NCBI RefSeq assembly: GCF_021018805.1
Contig: NC_086283.1
Span: 59,421,803 to 59,485,802, forward strand
From: Prinia subflava
Lineage: Eukaryota > Chordata > Aves > Passeriformes > Cisticolidae
Length of the DNA: 64,000 nt
Direction of reading: 5' to 3'
The notes beneath the pieces are model-generated. The model did not search any database. It was not told the origin of the DNA and worked only from the letters and a program-made list of their open reading frames with translations. Below, in pieces: positions 41,590 to 55,080 of the stretch. Within the stretch, counting starts at the first letter, position 1. Each line of letters starts with the position of its first letter. A program made the position numbers and the translations under genes.

Positions 41590-42389
41590 CTGTTGGCAAG
41601 GAGGAAAATTGCATCAGAATCACTACTAACCATGTCTTATCATTACAGTCTATAATTTTAGAGCATTCAACTTCCACCCATTTCTTAATAGCCACATAAT
41701 TATAGAGATGACAAGCTTGTACAAGACTTCTAAATTCTACCTCTATGTTGGTAACTGGCTGGAAGCAAAAGTTTGCTCCAATTAACAACCACAGCTTCGT
41801 GCCTCCACCAGCATTTCCCAGCTTGTGCAGAGCCAGATTGCAGGAAGCATAGAATCCCTGTCAGCTAGTGAAAAGCAACTCACAAGCAACTCTACATAAA
41901 TTCCCAAGAACACTGAAATTTGTGTGTAGTTAGCTCTTCAGGAGGAGATGGTTCTGAAGTGAAATTTGAAAATACAAAGAACATAAAAAAGTAAATCCCA
42001 CAGTACAATTGTATATGCTGATAAAACAAAAATTGTCTGCATTTACGCCTACAGAATATCAGCAAAAAATGAACTAGGACTGGAGTAAGAACACTAAACA
42101 AAAGCATTAGAACTTATCTCACATGAAGGGGGTGGTAACAGCAGCTTTCAGCTGCCTGAAAAGCAGTCAGAACCAAACCTTCTTGGGCAGAATCAGAAGC
42201 AGCAGTAAGGAGTAACAGGCACAAGAGGTAGCTCACAAGATCCAAGTGGTTCACTGAGGGTACCTTCCTCCCCTGGTGTGCAGTGCAGCCCTGGGATAGG
42301 TTATTACCAGGTAGGTCATGGGAGGTCCCTCTGCTCTTTGGAGTTTACAGAACCTTGGGTAGGCAAAGCCATGGTCCCTCCATACTGAT

Positions 42390-43160
42390 ACAAAACTGGG
42401 TGGAGTGAGTGATAGACCAGGTGGCTGTGCTTCCATCCAAAGGGGCCCAGGAATGCTGGAAAATGGCAGTCCAACAGGCTAGAAAGCTGCTCAGCAGAGA
42501 AGGAGTTTGGAGTCCTGTGTTACAGCAAGTTAAACATGAGGCAGCAATGCACCCTTTCAGTAATGAGGGACAACCCAACCTGGGATGCATAAGGAGTGCT
42601 GAATGCAGATCAAGAGATGTGATTCTTCCTCTCTGATCAGCACTTGTGAGGCCACATCTGGACTGCTGGGTCCAGTTCTCACCTGCCCAGCACAAGAAAG
42701 ACACAGAATACTGCAGGAAGTTTCAGAAAAAGGCCATGAAGCTCAATAATGGGACTGATGCACTTTTCATATGAGGAGAGACTGAAAGAGTTGAGACTTG
42801 CTAGCTGCGAGAAAATAAGTTTTAGTGGGGACATTATCAATGCATATAAATACCCGATGGAAGAGAGAGAACATGGACACGGACTTTTATTGACAGTGCC
42901 CAGTGACAGGCCAAGATATAGCAGGCACAAGTCAAAAGATATGCAATTCCATCTGAACACAAGAAAACACATTTTGAGTGTAATAATGGTCAAACATAGA
43001 AATATGCTGCTTGGAGAGACTGTGAAGTATCCATCTTTGGAAATATTCAAGATCTGATTGGACATAGTTATGGGCAACCTATTCTAGCTCATCCTTCTTG
43101 AACAGGATTTTTTATTAGATTATATCAAGTGGTCCCTTCCAACTTCAGATTTTGTGTGAT
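42390..43160 (+). mobile_element. CR1 LINE, 3' part
   Basis: Plus-strand CR1 sequence with CTGATCAGCACTTGTGAGGCC, CATCTGGACTGCTGGGTCCA, AGGAGAGACTGAAAGAGTTG and a terminal block with CAAGTGGTCCCTTCCAACTT followed by GATTTTGTGTGATTAT. It runs opposite to SHB. Frames of 75-130 codons in either direction within it are repeat-derived. Confidence 0.85.
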
Positions 43161-43974
43161 TATACTGACGTTAAAATGACAAAATAAGACCACAAATAAT
43201 GTAGCAAATAGCAAAGTTATGAAAAGACTCAGCGAGAGAACTTTTTAAGCTACACATGGAGCAAAGATCTAGAGCAGTTCTTTCTGTTACTATAATAAGT
43301 CATCAATCAATGAATACATCTACAAGAATATTATAATCAAGTAATTTCTCCAAACCACTTCAAAGCACAGTGAAAAGCCTGAAAAATGACAGTGCCCTTA
43401 CTCCTTGAAAAAAAATTATTTAATTTATACATTAAAAATATAATTTGAAGAAATATACACCAGAATTGATGGAGATGTAAATACAAGCAAAATACATTCT
43501 GTTAATTTCTAGTTATGAACAATCACATCAAGAAAAAATTATGAGAAAAAACTGTAATAAAAAGAATACACAGCTCTCTTGAATACTCAGGATCAAAAAG
43601 ATAAACATTTTATTTCTTCTAAAGCCAGAAAAGTGGTATCTTTTTGATTTCCAGTACTGTGGACCCACTAAATGCTACAACAAGAAATGAGCATTTCTGA
43701 GGACCAGAAGTCATGATTCACCCAAATAATTTTTAAGTGCCAAACACACATTTGTATGCCAAACACAGCTATGCAATTAGTTCTTCATGTGTGAGCATAT
43801 TTCAATACAAGAACTCTTGTCTGACATTTTCTTTTACCCAGAAGACCAAAGCCTCAGGCCATACAGAAAAGTTTACCTGTAAATAGAAGGCTATTCATGT
43901 TCAGGGAGCATAATCAGAAATACTACGAATATTTGATTCCAAAGCAGAAAAGTTTTTCTAGGTAAAGCTACAAG

Positions 43975-44065
43975 CTAGAGGGAGGGAAGTGCAGGCACAG
44001 GAGTTGGACTTAATGATCCTTGTGCATCCCTTCCAACTCAGCATCTTCTGTGATTCTGTGATATA
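43975..44065 (+). mobile_element. CR1 LINE 3'-end fragment
   Basis: GGAGTTGGACTTAATGATCC, TTGTGCATCCCTTCCAACTC and CTTCTGTGATTCTGTGATA match the CR1 3' terminus. Confidence 0.85.
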
Positions 44066-47000
44066 TAAAAACATATGCATGTATACACATACCGTTACAC
44101 ACACAACTCCAATGTCTTTTGTAAAGCTCTGTATAAATATGCTTGAAAATTCATCTTTGACAGCATTTGTAAATAAAAGCAATTTTACTAAAAGCTAAAT
44201 CAGAAAAGGTTCCCTTCAATAAGTGACAGCACAGCTGAATCTGTACCATAAAGCAGTACTAGCACTATACATACTGATAGCTCACTGCAAACTTGATATT
44301 CAAGAATCAGATAGTAGAACGCAAGAAAACATTTGTGAGGAACCATTTCTCACAATAATTTTACAGCCTCTAACAGTGACAACTCTAAGAGCTCAAATAG
44401 TCTTTGGAATGATTAGGAAGTCGAAAATTATATTAATTTAACTTTTTCTTTAGAAATTCACTTCTATGAACTATAAAATTTGAATTTTTATTGCTGATTA
44501 AAAGCACATTTGTATACAATTCAACGTTAAGTTAACAGCCAACAGACAAAGTAACAACTGAAGTTTTGAAAGCACTAATTTTGGTAGCAGTCTGGAAGAG
44601 TCCCACAAATAATTCTTGCTCTTACAGACCAATGCTTATTACAGAATCAGGCTCCAGAAGTTCGGGCTCCTGTGCAAAACCAAGAACCTGACTAGGAGAG
44701 GTACAGAAACTGAGACAACACTCTGAGATACAAGACTCAATTTGACATTGTTCTTTCCACTTGGTGAACAATTCTGGTACTCACATACAGAAGGGATCTG
44801 GAACTCTGGACAAGCAGCCACATCAGCCACACCAAACACCTTAACAACCCTAAATAATTCTACAGGATTACGCAGAGATGCATTGTATTCCTGAAAATAG
44901 CTTGGAGAGAATTAGGGATATATCATCAGAGAAGCAGAACAGCTATAAAGCCAACAAAAGGTTGAAAACATTACTACTTGCTTACAGAACCCAACAGGTG
45001 AATTTCTACAGGTTGCCTTCCAAAAGGATGCAACAGACTAGAAAGCAACTAGATCATTCTATAATGGTCAGATGCCAATAGATAATTCCTTCATCTCAAA
45101 CTCAAGCATGCAGTAACAAGAGGTCAAACAATGTAGTTGCACTATTAAAAAAAGCTCTGATAATATAAAAGCCGATTTTCCCAAACCAAGCACACCTGTA
45201 AATGTCACCAGGCAATAATAAACTCAATACCATTTCACCACTCCTTTTTAACATTTCTTTTGATGAAACTAGACATGCAAAATGCAGGAGTCTTTACTGC
45301 AACAATCATGTAAGGAATGCCAGTTATAGAGAGATTGCCTGAAGTTAAGGGCTTGCAAGAGTTTTTGTTCTCCTGTATGGTGAAAGACATGAACAATGAA
45401 CAACAACTGGGCAGGTTGGGAAGCAAGGACAGGTTCCTGCATCACTGTAACAGCACATCTTGCTCATCTACATCTAATATGCAGGAAGAGTCTTAACGTG
45501 CAAGGAACAAAAATCGCTAAGTTATATCGATTCCCAGAGTTTTTCAACCTCTGCTATTCTATTGGGAAACCTTTTAGACAAATTACATGCAACAACAGCA
45601 TCAGTGGTAAGACAGACATAGGTGTTTACGGCAATCTATAATTTTTGCATGCTCCACTGAAAACTAAGGAAAACTATAGTGCAACTGGATACAGTCACAT
45701 TAATGCAGAGATTGATCAACAGCAGCACAATAAAGCTGTTTTCACTTGCCAGTATGTCAGATTTCAAAGTCACTGGCCCACATATATCAGGTATGAAAGT
45801 GATAAACCGGACTCCTCTCCACCTCAGCTACAGCTTTCAAGACTGTAGGTGCAAAATTAAAATGACAGTCCTACCAGTTCCTTGCCTGCCTTCTCTAGCC
45901 AAAAGCCCTTTCCTAGTGAGACAAATCTGACTGTGAAGGTCTCATGCTGGAAACAGTACAAGATGTAAGGTCAACTTTTGAAAAGCTAGTACTGAAATTG
46001 ACTTTTAAGCAAAGTACAAGGGTTATCAACACCCTTTGTATCTGACAAGCCTAAGAGCAATACTCAGGACAGAGAACAGAATTCTACTGAAGGGATTTTA
46101 CAGGGGACATTTAGCTGCACTCAGCTCCATTCAAGAGAATGTAGTTGTTAGTACAGAATTCACGGAGTTTATCTGGCTAAATAAAGCTTCATCCTATTTC
46201 AGAAAGCATGAAACAAAATACTTGAAAATACTTCCAACTCCAACAAGCAGTTGTTGCTAGAGACCCTTTAATATAAGTACAATGATTTTCAAGGTCATTT
46301 TTGCATGCAGTTAAATTTTTTCAAATACATAGTTATTTGCAGGAAGCCCAGTAGATTTTCATTCATTTATTTAACACACAGTAACATGTAAACACTACGC
46401 TGGAACAAGGTTGTACTGAGGACAGCTGTCAAGCTGTCAGCTAGAAGAATTCCTGTCCTCCTACCTCTGGATTCAGGCTACAAGTCTCCTCCAGATTGCT
46501 GCTGCTCTTCCGCTCTGTTTCCAGAAGTCAGCATATTTAGACAACTTCAGTCCTACTGACCTGGATTTAGTTTCCCACTAACTAAATAAAAAACACTACC
46601 TGCTATTAACTACATGCAAAACTGTAACCAGCCTGCAGTGAACACCAAATACTGTGCTGCTATTCTCACTGAATACGCTTGTGTCACTCAAATCTACCAG
46701 ATAATTCCAGTAACAAGGATCTCAGCACTGAAGCAACTTTATCTGGAACTCATAAAACTTTTCAAGGCACACAGATAGACCAAATATTTATTATCAGAAA
46801 GATGCAGGTATGTAATTAAAGCAAGCACACAAACAACTATACTCTGAGCAGAGTCCACTTCTTGCCTCTTTTCCTCCTAGATACACAAAATTCGCCATAG
46901 GGAGAGGAAGTGCTCCTGCAATGAAAGAACGGGCTAACTTGCCTTCAACTAGGATAGTCAGAGCAGAATTATGAACAGCAGAACTTTCAGAATGTGGATT

Positions 47001-47099
47001 CAAAAACTTTATATTCAAAAGCCCTAAAAGGGCAGTCCACAAAGTGTCTGGAGGAGTTGCTATAAGCTTGCTGGCTTTCTGTGAATAAGTCTGGGAAAA

Positions 47100-47232
47100 A
47101 TAAAATACCATATTAAAACCAACCAAACAAAACTCCAAAACAAACAAAATAAAAACAAACAAAAACCCCCCAATCAAATACCAAAAAACCTAAAGGTATG
47201 TGCCAAAAAAACCAAAAACCAAAAGGTATGTG
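47100..47232. repeat. A/C-rich tract with a short internal duplication
   Basis: AAACAAAACTCC-type low complexity. Within it CCAAAAAACCTAAAGGTATGTG (ending near 47202) recurs as CCAAAAACCAAAAGGTATGTG (ending near 47232), giving phenylalanine-rich frames on the minus strand that are not genes. Confidence 0.75.
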
Positions 47233-48083
47233 AGCACATAACTCAGCAGCAAAGGTCTGTTTGTGGACAACAGCCAATTGCATTCCTTGTATTCTCACCT
47301 GTCATTAAAAACCTGAAGTTATAAGTGGATGCAGAAAGAAACTTGAAAATGCTCAGGTTCACATCGAGAGGTACTGGTGAGTATCTGATGCAATTCCCCC
47401 AACATTATCCTGACAGTCTGGCAATCTCTAGCAGGTAAAGGTCACATCAGGGCCAGATCTGATCACAGACAACAAAGGCCCATCTGCAGGACTTCCTGCT
47501 ATCAAGGCAGAAATTTTTCTTAAATGGCCCAAACCTCTGCTTTACACATGTTCCGCTCTTGAGGCTTCTAATGGAAAATCACTGAACTGGCAAGTAATCA
47601 CACTGAAGGGCATTGAGCTGTTTGCTCCAGGTGTATGAGTAGGCAACACATCAACCAGTAACTTGCCAGTTTGCTGGAGGCGTAAGACAGATTAATGCAA
47701 AGATCACCCTGATATGAACATTTGCTTCCATTGAATTAATTCCCACATAAACAGGTCTAAATACTCAGCCAACTGTTTACTTATCCAAACTTCACCATTA
47801 ATGCTTCTTTTCACATCCATTTTGGAAAGACAGTCTGAAAGTATTTCAGGACTTGTGATGCAGCATTCTCATTTTGTTATTGCAAAGCCTGTTCACTAGA
47901 GAACCTAAGTTTTACCTCTGTTCAAATTTCGCCTCAGGTCACCAGAAATCAAACTGCTTTTTCCTCTGCTTCCAGATCCAGCTGGATGCCTCCAACTGCT
48001 GGGACACAAGGGAACACCAATTACATTCCAGTGGCAGGGAGGACTGTTTTGCTTTGAGACTGCAGCAACTGCCACCCAATGGT

Positions 48084-48159
48084 AATTATTGCACATTTTA
48101 CTGCAGGAAAAGCTGCAGTAAAATTATTGCAGATTTTACTGCAGGAAAAGCTGGATATG
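48084..48159. repeat. Tandem duplication, 38-bp unit
   Basis: AATTATTGCACATTTTACTG...AAAAGCTG starting at 48084 is repeated from 48122 with one C/G change in the first part. Two copies. Confidence 0.9.
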
Positions 48160-50355
48160 AGAAGATCTTCCTTCCCTCATCTTTTCTTCCGAACAGAAGC
48201 CAAGTGACTCAGAAGTGAGCCACTTTCCAGGAATGAACAAGCATTTGTTCCCCTGTTCCCTGTGAGGGCTTGGCATAACCGCATGATGTGAAAACCAACA
48301 TCTTCACGTTGCCTGCATCACGCCGGAAATACCACTGAAGTCCAAGTATGACTCATTATCCCAGGAAAAAGCATTCAAAGCAACCTTACATTCCAACAAT
48401 CCTGATAAAGAAAAGTTGTTAGGCCAGTCAGAGCAAGGGCAGGCAGGGAGAAGACTGTTCATGATAAATATCAATAAAATGGCAAAAGACCCCATTAACA
48501 TTTTCCAAGGAAGGTATGTATTGAATTAAAACAAGCAACCACTACCCTGCCCAAGAATACAGTAAGCACACGTTTGTCTTTGTGGGTGAGATGGGTGAGG
48601 AAGAGGAGGGGTGGGTACTGGTGGAGTTGAAGGATGCTGATTTAAAAAATAAATACATGGGAAGAAAACCTAAGTCCTGGTGGCCAGGAAGGACAGCAGT
48701 ATCACTTCTAAAGGACATGAAAATTATCCTTGGAAATGTATTTCTCTTTTGGCAGAGGCAAAGGAATAAACAATTAAATTTCTTCAGCTCTCTAGAGGCA
48801 GAAATTTATTCTACAAAGCCTTCTCCTTCGACACCATATTTTCAATAAGTAAGCCGTGATTAAACTGTCAGTTTAAAATTCCTGATTTCTGCAGACTTTG
48901 CCTCTTTGGAGGCGCTTTGATGCTGCTGACCTACTTACTCCTTGCACATTTTTCAGTAAGACACAGAAGAGGAGTAGGGATGCCCTTTTTATTTAGATGA
49001 GGGGACAAAGAATCCAAAAAACTCTGCAAGTCTGTATGTTTACTGCTGCTTGACCAAGAGCCAACTCCAGATGCAGCTGTACAGCTGTTACATCACAGTG
49101 CTATATTCCTGGTTTGATTGTAGGTTCTGTTGACCTGTCTGGAGTACTGACCTTTGGGATTCTAGCATCATTGTTTCATGGCCTAAAAAGAGCAATCCAA
49201 GTGGCAACAGTGCAAACCAAAAAATTCAAGATCCTTGTTCAACACTTCAAAACTTCTAAGCTGTGTAAAAGAACATTCATTTCTTGTGGTAAGAGGGAAC
49301 AGAAGCCCTCTGGGAAACAGAGTACTATGCTGGGATTTTCATGTACAGCAGTTAATACAAGTCCAGGACACAAACTACAGTGTCTCAAAAGATTTACTTT
49401 AAGGTTAGCAAAAACAGAATAAATTCTCTTTGAAAGCCATCCTAACACTAAGTCTAAATTGCCTATTTTCAACAGGCTAAAACTGTCCCATGTCAGGACA
49501 GGGAAGTTTGTAGTGAATATGAGTGTTTCCTGCAGTTAGATCAGTCCTGCTGCTCATGACTGCTACTGATGTCCTTGCCAGTGCTCTTCATGAACAATTT
49601 CTCATCTTTGCAGGAATCACCTTGAGAGAGGACAGGAGTGGAAGAAGAAACCATTCATAATTTAAATGCTCTTCAACTCACACAGAAGGAGGATACCTGC
49701 ATCACGTCTACCTGTTACAGTCTCTGCTGAAAGCTCACTCAAAAGAATCAAATGAGATAAGCACTGATCAAAATTATTTTTTAGTGAGGATAAACATATA
49801 TATTTATCTACTCAGGATGATATTGCAAAGAATAACCAGATGTGAGCAAAATGAGTTTATATGACCAAGACAAAAGAGGCCACTGTTTCCTGAGAATTAT
49901 GCAGAAAGGAGTTATCTTTTCTGCATATAACTGACTTTGAGCAAAGCCTTCTATGGATGTGGAAGAGGGCAGAGAAGGGCAAGTAGATAGAAGCCTCCTT
50001 CCAGACTTCCTCCCCACTATGCTTTGTGATACAAATGGTGGGAAGAAGTTCCCTACAGGTATAGCTTACATGGTACAGTAAGGCAGTAGAGTTTTGTAGC
50101 CAGAAGAAATGCCATATCTGATTTAACAAACTCAGATGAGATATATCCTTAGCCACATGAGACAAGTTATCTTCTTCTAGCCACCTGCTAGCATTTGCCA
50201 TAGAGAGTACAAGGCAGGGAGAAGAACTGCTACTTAGTAATTCCTAGAACAGATTTATTCCATAGACCTGGTAGCTATGTCAGTAAGAGCAACACAGAAA
50301 TGTGAATTCTGTGAATTGTTTTCATCCAGCCTGTGAACTATTGTGTTGCCATGAT

Positions 50356-50407
50356 TAAAAAAACTGAAAACCAACCAACCAAAAAAAAACCCCTCAAAAA
50401 CCCCCAA
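50356..50407. repeat. A/C-rich tract
   Basis: CCAACCAACC followed by poly-A and CCCC runs. Simple-sequence DNA. Confidence 0.7.
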
Positions 50408-52045
50408 CTGCAACCTCAAAAACATAGCCTGAAACTTCCATTATGATTAATACCCATTATTTTATCTTTGTTAGTAATTTTTTAAAATAAAAATGCTAAG
50501 GAAACAAAGAGAAGTCAAAGCTTTGGAAGAAACATATGGTGCATTTGCAAGAGCTCTTTCCCTCCTCTTTCCCCGACCAGAATTCCAGGAAGAGCAGGAA
50601 CTATCAGTACTGTTTCCTCCTTTGGCAGGACTTAAAAGCCACACAGCATCTGCATGCTAAACCATCTGGTTTTTCTCCTGTTCACTGCAAGGAACAGCCA
50701 CAGTGATTATTTGCCACAGCTGATAATCTGCAATTTTCCAAATGGTAAGTTGCAAGCAGGAGAGATCAGCCACCGTGATTATTTGCAATTTTACCCACTT
50801 GTACATGCATTCCCCAAGGGAAGTATTGTCCTAGTTGCAGCCTTTCTGTTCTGTCATTCAAGTTGAGTTATGGGGATAATCTAGGAACTCTAATCACCAC
50901 CTAATGAAGATGAATCACCATCTCTTGGACAAACAAGATGTTCTGTCTTTGAGATAGAACTCCAAATGTTAAACTCCAATGTAAATTTGAAGTCCAGCAC
51001 AGTCCTGCACATGCATACCACAAGGATCATTAATGTAGACATAAAAAGGGGTCTGCATGCGCTGTTCAGCCCTGGAGAAAAAGTGGTTTAATTTAGAATT
51101 CTACCTTCTCATGATTAGATGAAGAAAACTGCTCAGTTGTCATTACATGCAAACATTGATTTTACTTATCCCAATCCAAGGCATTGCATGCATTAAATGA
51201 CAGCTGACAGCACAGAAAAAGTAACAAGGACATGAACACTGAAATTACTGGAAAAATGTTTCAACTCATCCTCTTTGGCCTATGATCTCTTTACTCATTG
51301 TGTCAAGTAGGTCAGCAAGGGATTAATGGAAGGAGAAACTTGTGTCTAGCATTTGTAAGATTTCAAGTACTCAGCACTGAGCTGTACAGCTGCTAATATT
51401 CAGTACCTTGCCCGTGCTTGTAGATTTATCTGTAGTTATTATACCACTCAGGTATAACAACTGGATGTTATTATACATCCTGACTGGATGTCCATTCCTA
51501 GTTAAAAGCCCACTTGCAGAATAATCTCTCAGGTACACGGTGTTGGGTTTTCCCCTTGGACAAGACTCATAAAACAGTACAGAACACGCAGCAGTGTTTA
51601 AATGCATGCAATACAGAGTCAATCACATCATCACTCAAGAGCATTTGTGCCTACATTGATACATAACAGCAAATAAATCTGGCTAGCACTCAGCACAGGA
51701 TCATTAAGAACAGGTGCTTTAAGAAAGCAAATGTCAGTCATGTGCAAACATCATATATCAGTACTTTTTTTCCACTTCTTGCAATGGATGTATCACAAAT
51801 TTGGAAGAGCAGTATTTAATATTTTCCAATTAGGTCAAGTCAGAAAGTGTCATGTTATAAAAATTCATTGCAATCATGATCCTGATGGATACAACTGCAC
51901 CAATGTTTTCTGGTAAATTCTCCAGTTATATTCTTACTCTACAATGTGCATCTCTACACCATCAACCAGTGTATAGCAAACATTTGCAATGCACAAAACC
52001 AACCCCCACGGAGACAATTGTGGAATGCTGTATTTTTTGCCCCCC

Positions 52046-52095
52046 TTCTTTTTTTCTTTTTTTTTTTTCTTTTTTTCTTTTTCTTTTTTTTTTTT
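52046..52095. repeat. T-rich (poly-T/C) tract
   Basis: Runs of T broken by single C. It gives a poly-phenylalanine frame that is an artefact. On the minus (SHB sense) strand it is poly-A, possibly the relic of a retroposed tail, although no retrocopy is recognised next to it. Confidence 0.85.
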
Positions 52096-54809
52096 AAGAG
52101 ACAGATACGGAAAGTTCCTTTAAAAAATAGTTAGGAGAGGCTGTCTTTTATTATGCTCTATATTCTGCTATGGTGCCAGGATCTCTGTGCATATCACAGC
52201 CAAGGGAAAGATCAACAGCATGTGCTACTCAGCAAAAATATAATAAAAAACCAAGGGTATATATGAAACACATCACCTTTTTTTAAATTCATCTCACTCT
52301 TCCCTTTCTATTTCAACTGAGGCCACCCCATAGACACTTTCAAGATAATCGCAGGCTGCATTAGAGCTAGAACTGCTGCTGCAGGACTTGCTTAGAAAAA
52401 GCTCACACTCTTCTGTCCTGCAGCCCATCCCAGACAAGTGAAACTGTTGTTTGACTGTACAAAAGACAAGAGTCAGAACAGCACAAAACCCACTGCTTCA
52501 TCACAGCAATTTTCAAATTATCTACTCCACAGAAAATGAATGCAGAACTGAAAGCAAGCCAAGTGCCTTCAGGCAAACCTAATTTCCCCCAAGTTTACCT
52601 GTGTTGCTCTTAATTGTTAGTGTAGTTTTGCATGCCTACATCCTGCTTCATAAAACCAAGATGTATGTGGACTCTCCCACTTCAAGACACCAACATATGA
52701 AACTGAACAATGCACAGCCTTGTTCAAGCCCAGATGAAGACTGAGTATTTCCATCTTCTATCCGCGCATTGGTATTATTCAACAAATTTAGTCACAGTAG
52801 CACAATACAGTCTATCAGCAAGCAGAAACACACTGAAGACTTCCTAGGTCTTTACCTGAGTAGGGATAATAAAGATTAATGCACATATCAGCACACCAAC
52901 ACACCAAAACCAGATGAGGCTTACCTGACCTAAGCCAGTAAGAAGTTCTGCAGACAATTGCCTCTAATTTAGTATCCAGAATGGTAATGAACTGTTGTGT
53001 TTGCATAGATGTTTGAGCTCCTCCAAAAGAGCACTTTCAAGCAGAGTTCTTCATAGCCAGAAATCAGAGAAAGAAGCTGTATGTTTTTGCCACCCTACAT
53101 AAAATGCAAAGAGCACAAAACCTGCATTTCCCACCACTTTTCCCTGAAGTTTTAAGTTCATTCTATGACACTGCTGTGAAGCCACATTAAACTGCTGGTA
53201 AACTGATGTAGAGTCTCTGTGGCAAAAGTAGATACAGAACTAACTGGTTCAATCTTCAACTCTTGTTTGCTTTTAAGGATACAAAAGCACTCATCTGGTT
53301 TGAGTTTTCTGACTGAAAAAGCCATAGGAGAAACTGTAGCTACTACATTATAGTTGATGTCAGAAACAGACGTCAATTACTGAAGGTTTTGCTCATTTTT
53401 TGCCAGTAGGGATTTCCAGAGTCTGGATGCAAAACCAGCAGGTAAAAATTTTATTCATTTACTAGAAAACTAAGCACAACAAAGATGACAAAAAATGAGA
53501 ACTGAAAGGGTATCTTGTTCCTTCAAAGAACTATTCTGTCTCATGGTTAACCAGCTTTTTCAAGCTTACTTAACTCTTTTGTAGAGTGCAGATAAAAAAC
53601 CAAAAGTGATTTGAGTAAGAGAGAATATAATACAAAAGAATAATGAAGAAAATTCTTCTGAGAAAAAAATTTCTCTAGTTTAGTGGGGGGGGGAAGCACC
53701 CCTAAGCAGGACCTATGAGTTGAGCACAGCTAGCTGGAGAAAGGGTAGAAATTCCTTCTGACTTGACAGCAATGTAATGTCCACTAATTTCCTTTAAAAA
53801 GCAATAAATCCAGTTTAAGCTAGAAATACCTACTGCCAGGGCTATCCTGATAGTAGTTGGTTTATTAACACACTACTTTTAAACATTTTCACATTTCCTT
53901 TGGCTAAAAGCTTCTTTGGAAAAGAATAAGAGAAAAGAGGAAAGGAAAACAAAGCATAATTGAGGATACATAAAAGTGTGACAAGGGGGGTTTGTATCAC
54001 TTTTCTGTCCCAAGTGTATGTCTCATTTTTCTTTTAGTATCACTATTGTAGCTCCATATAACAAATCCCTGTAAAACTCATCAGCGACAGTCTATGTCTC
54101 CTGTACGCTGCAGATTCTTCATGTAACAAATTCTCCATATTCTGCTTTTGACCAATGTTGCAAGAAGCAATAGAGCTGGAAACAGTTTGAGAAGACTGAG
54201 AGCTGAACTGGTAAGCTGGCAAGATGTATCTCTGATGTCCCCCTGCCTAATATGATAATACTCCTCCCAGAAAGACCCAAAAAGGAGTTTACAGTGTTCC
54301 CTTCCTCTGCTGTGGCAGACCACAATAGTATAGTCACCTATGCTTCCATACCCCCACCTGGAAGGCACCCAGCATTCCTGCCAACAGAGTCCAGAAATGC
54401 ACATACAGGCCGAGTGCAGTCTGGAAGCCCATCTGTTCAGCCTCTGCTCCTTCCTCCCACAAAGTGATAGTGAACAGCTGTCAAGAGTCAGACTCCCTTG
54501 CTGCAACAGCATGCTTTCAGCATGGATTCCACCCATCTAAGGTTACCTCCACAAAAACAGAATATTTGTGGGTAAGCCCCTGCTCAAGCTACATTTCAGT
54601 AGACTGTTTCCTTGTGCCTCACCTGTCTGGTCTCCCCAGAGATAAAGTTTGAAAGTATCAGTATTGGGAACATACTGTCATGGTGGTGAAGCTGGAAATC
54701 GACTGAGACTAAACAAACATGGGTTCCAGCGATCTAGTCTGGGATATGCTGACTCTCACAGCCACTTCTCACCTTCACAACTCAGTTCCAGGTTCATAAA
54801 ATAAGCTAG

Positions 54810-55080
54810 GTTTAACAAGATCTCAGGAAGTGGAAGTCATCTTGTTCAATGTCCTCCTCAAAACAGGTTTTAGCTACAGAGTCAGACAAGGTTACTCACA
54901 TTCTGGTTTCTCAGTCCAGTCTTGAAAATTTCCAAAGATGAAGACTACACAATCTGACTAGGCAACATCCTTCACAATTTGACTGTCCTCATAGTGAGAT
55001 TTTTTCCCCCCTGTATTAAATGAACCTCTTACTTCAGTTTGTGTTCACTCCCTCTAAGCCTTTCCAGGCAGGGAAAGAAC
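54810..55080 (-). mobile_element. CR1 LINE fragment
   Basis: Plus-strand landmarks are GGAAGTGGAAGTCATCTTGTTC, TCTTGAAAATTTCCAAAGATG, TTTCCCCCCTGTATTAAATG and TCTAAGCCTTTCC: the complement of the CR1 3' region, diverged. Confidence 0.7.

Noticed and set aside
41327..41788. 153-residue single-exon protein
   Set aside because: Only 41374-41589 resembles SHB, and the flanks lie beyond good splice borders.
42679..43077. 132-codon minus-strand hydrophobic frame
   Set aside because: It is antisense to the CR1 fragment at 42390-43160.
51876..52134. Phenylalanine-rich frames
   Set aside because: They are translations of a poly-T/C tract.
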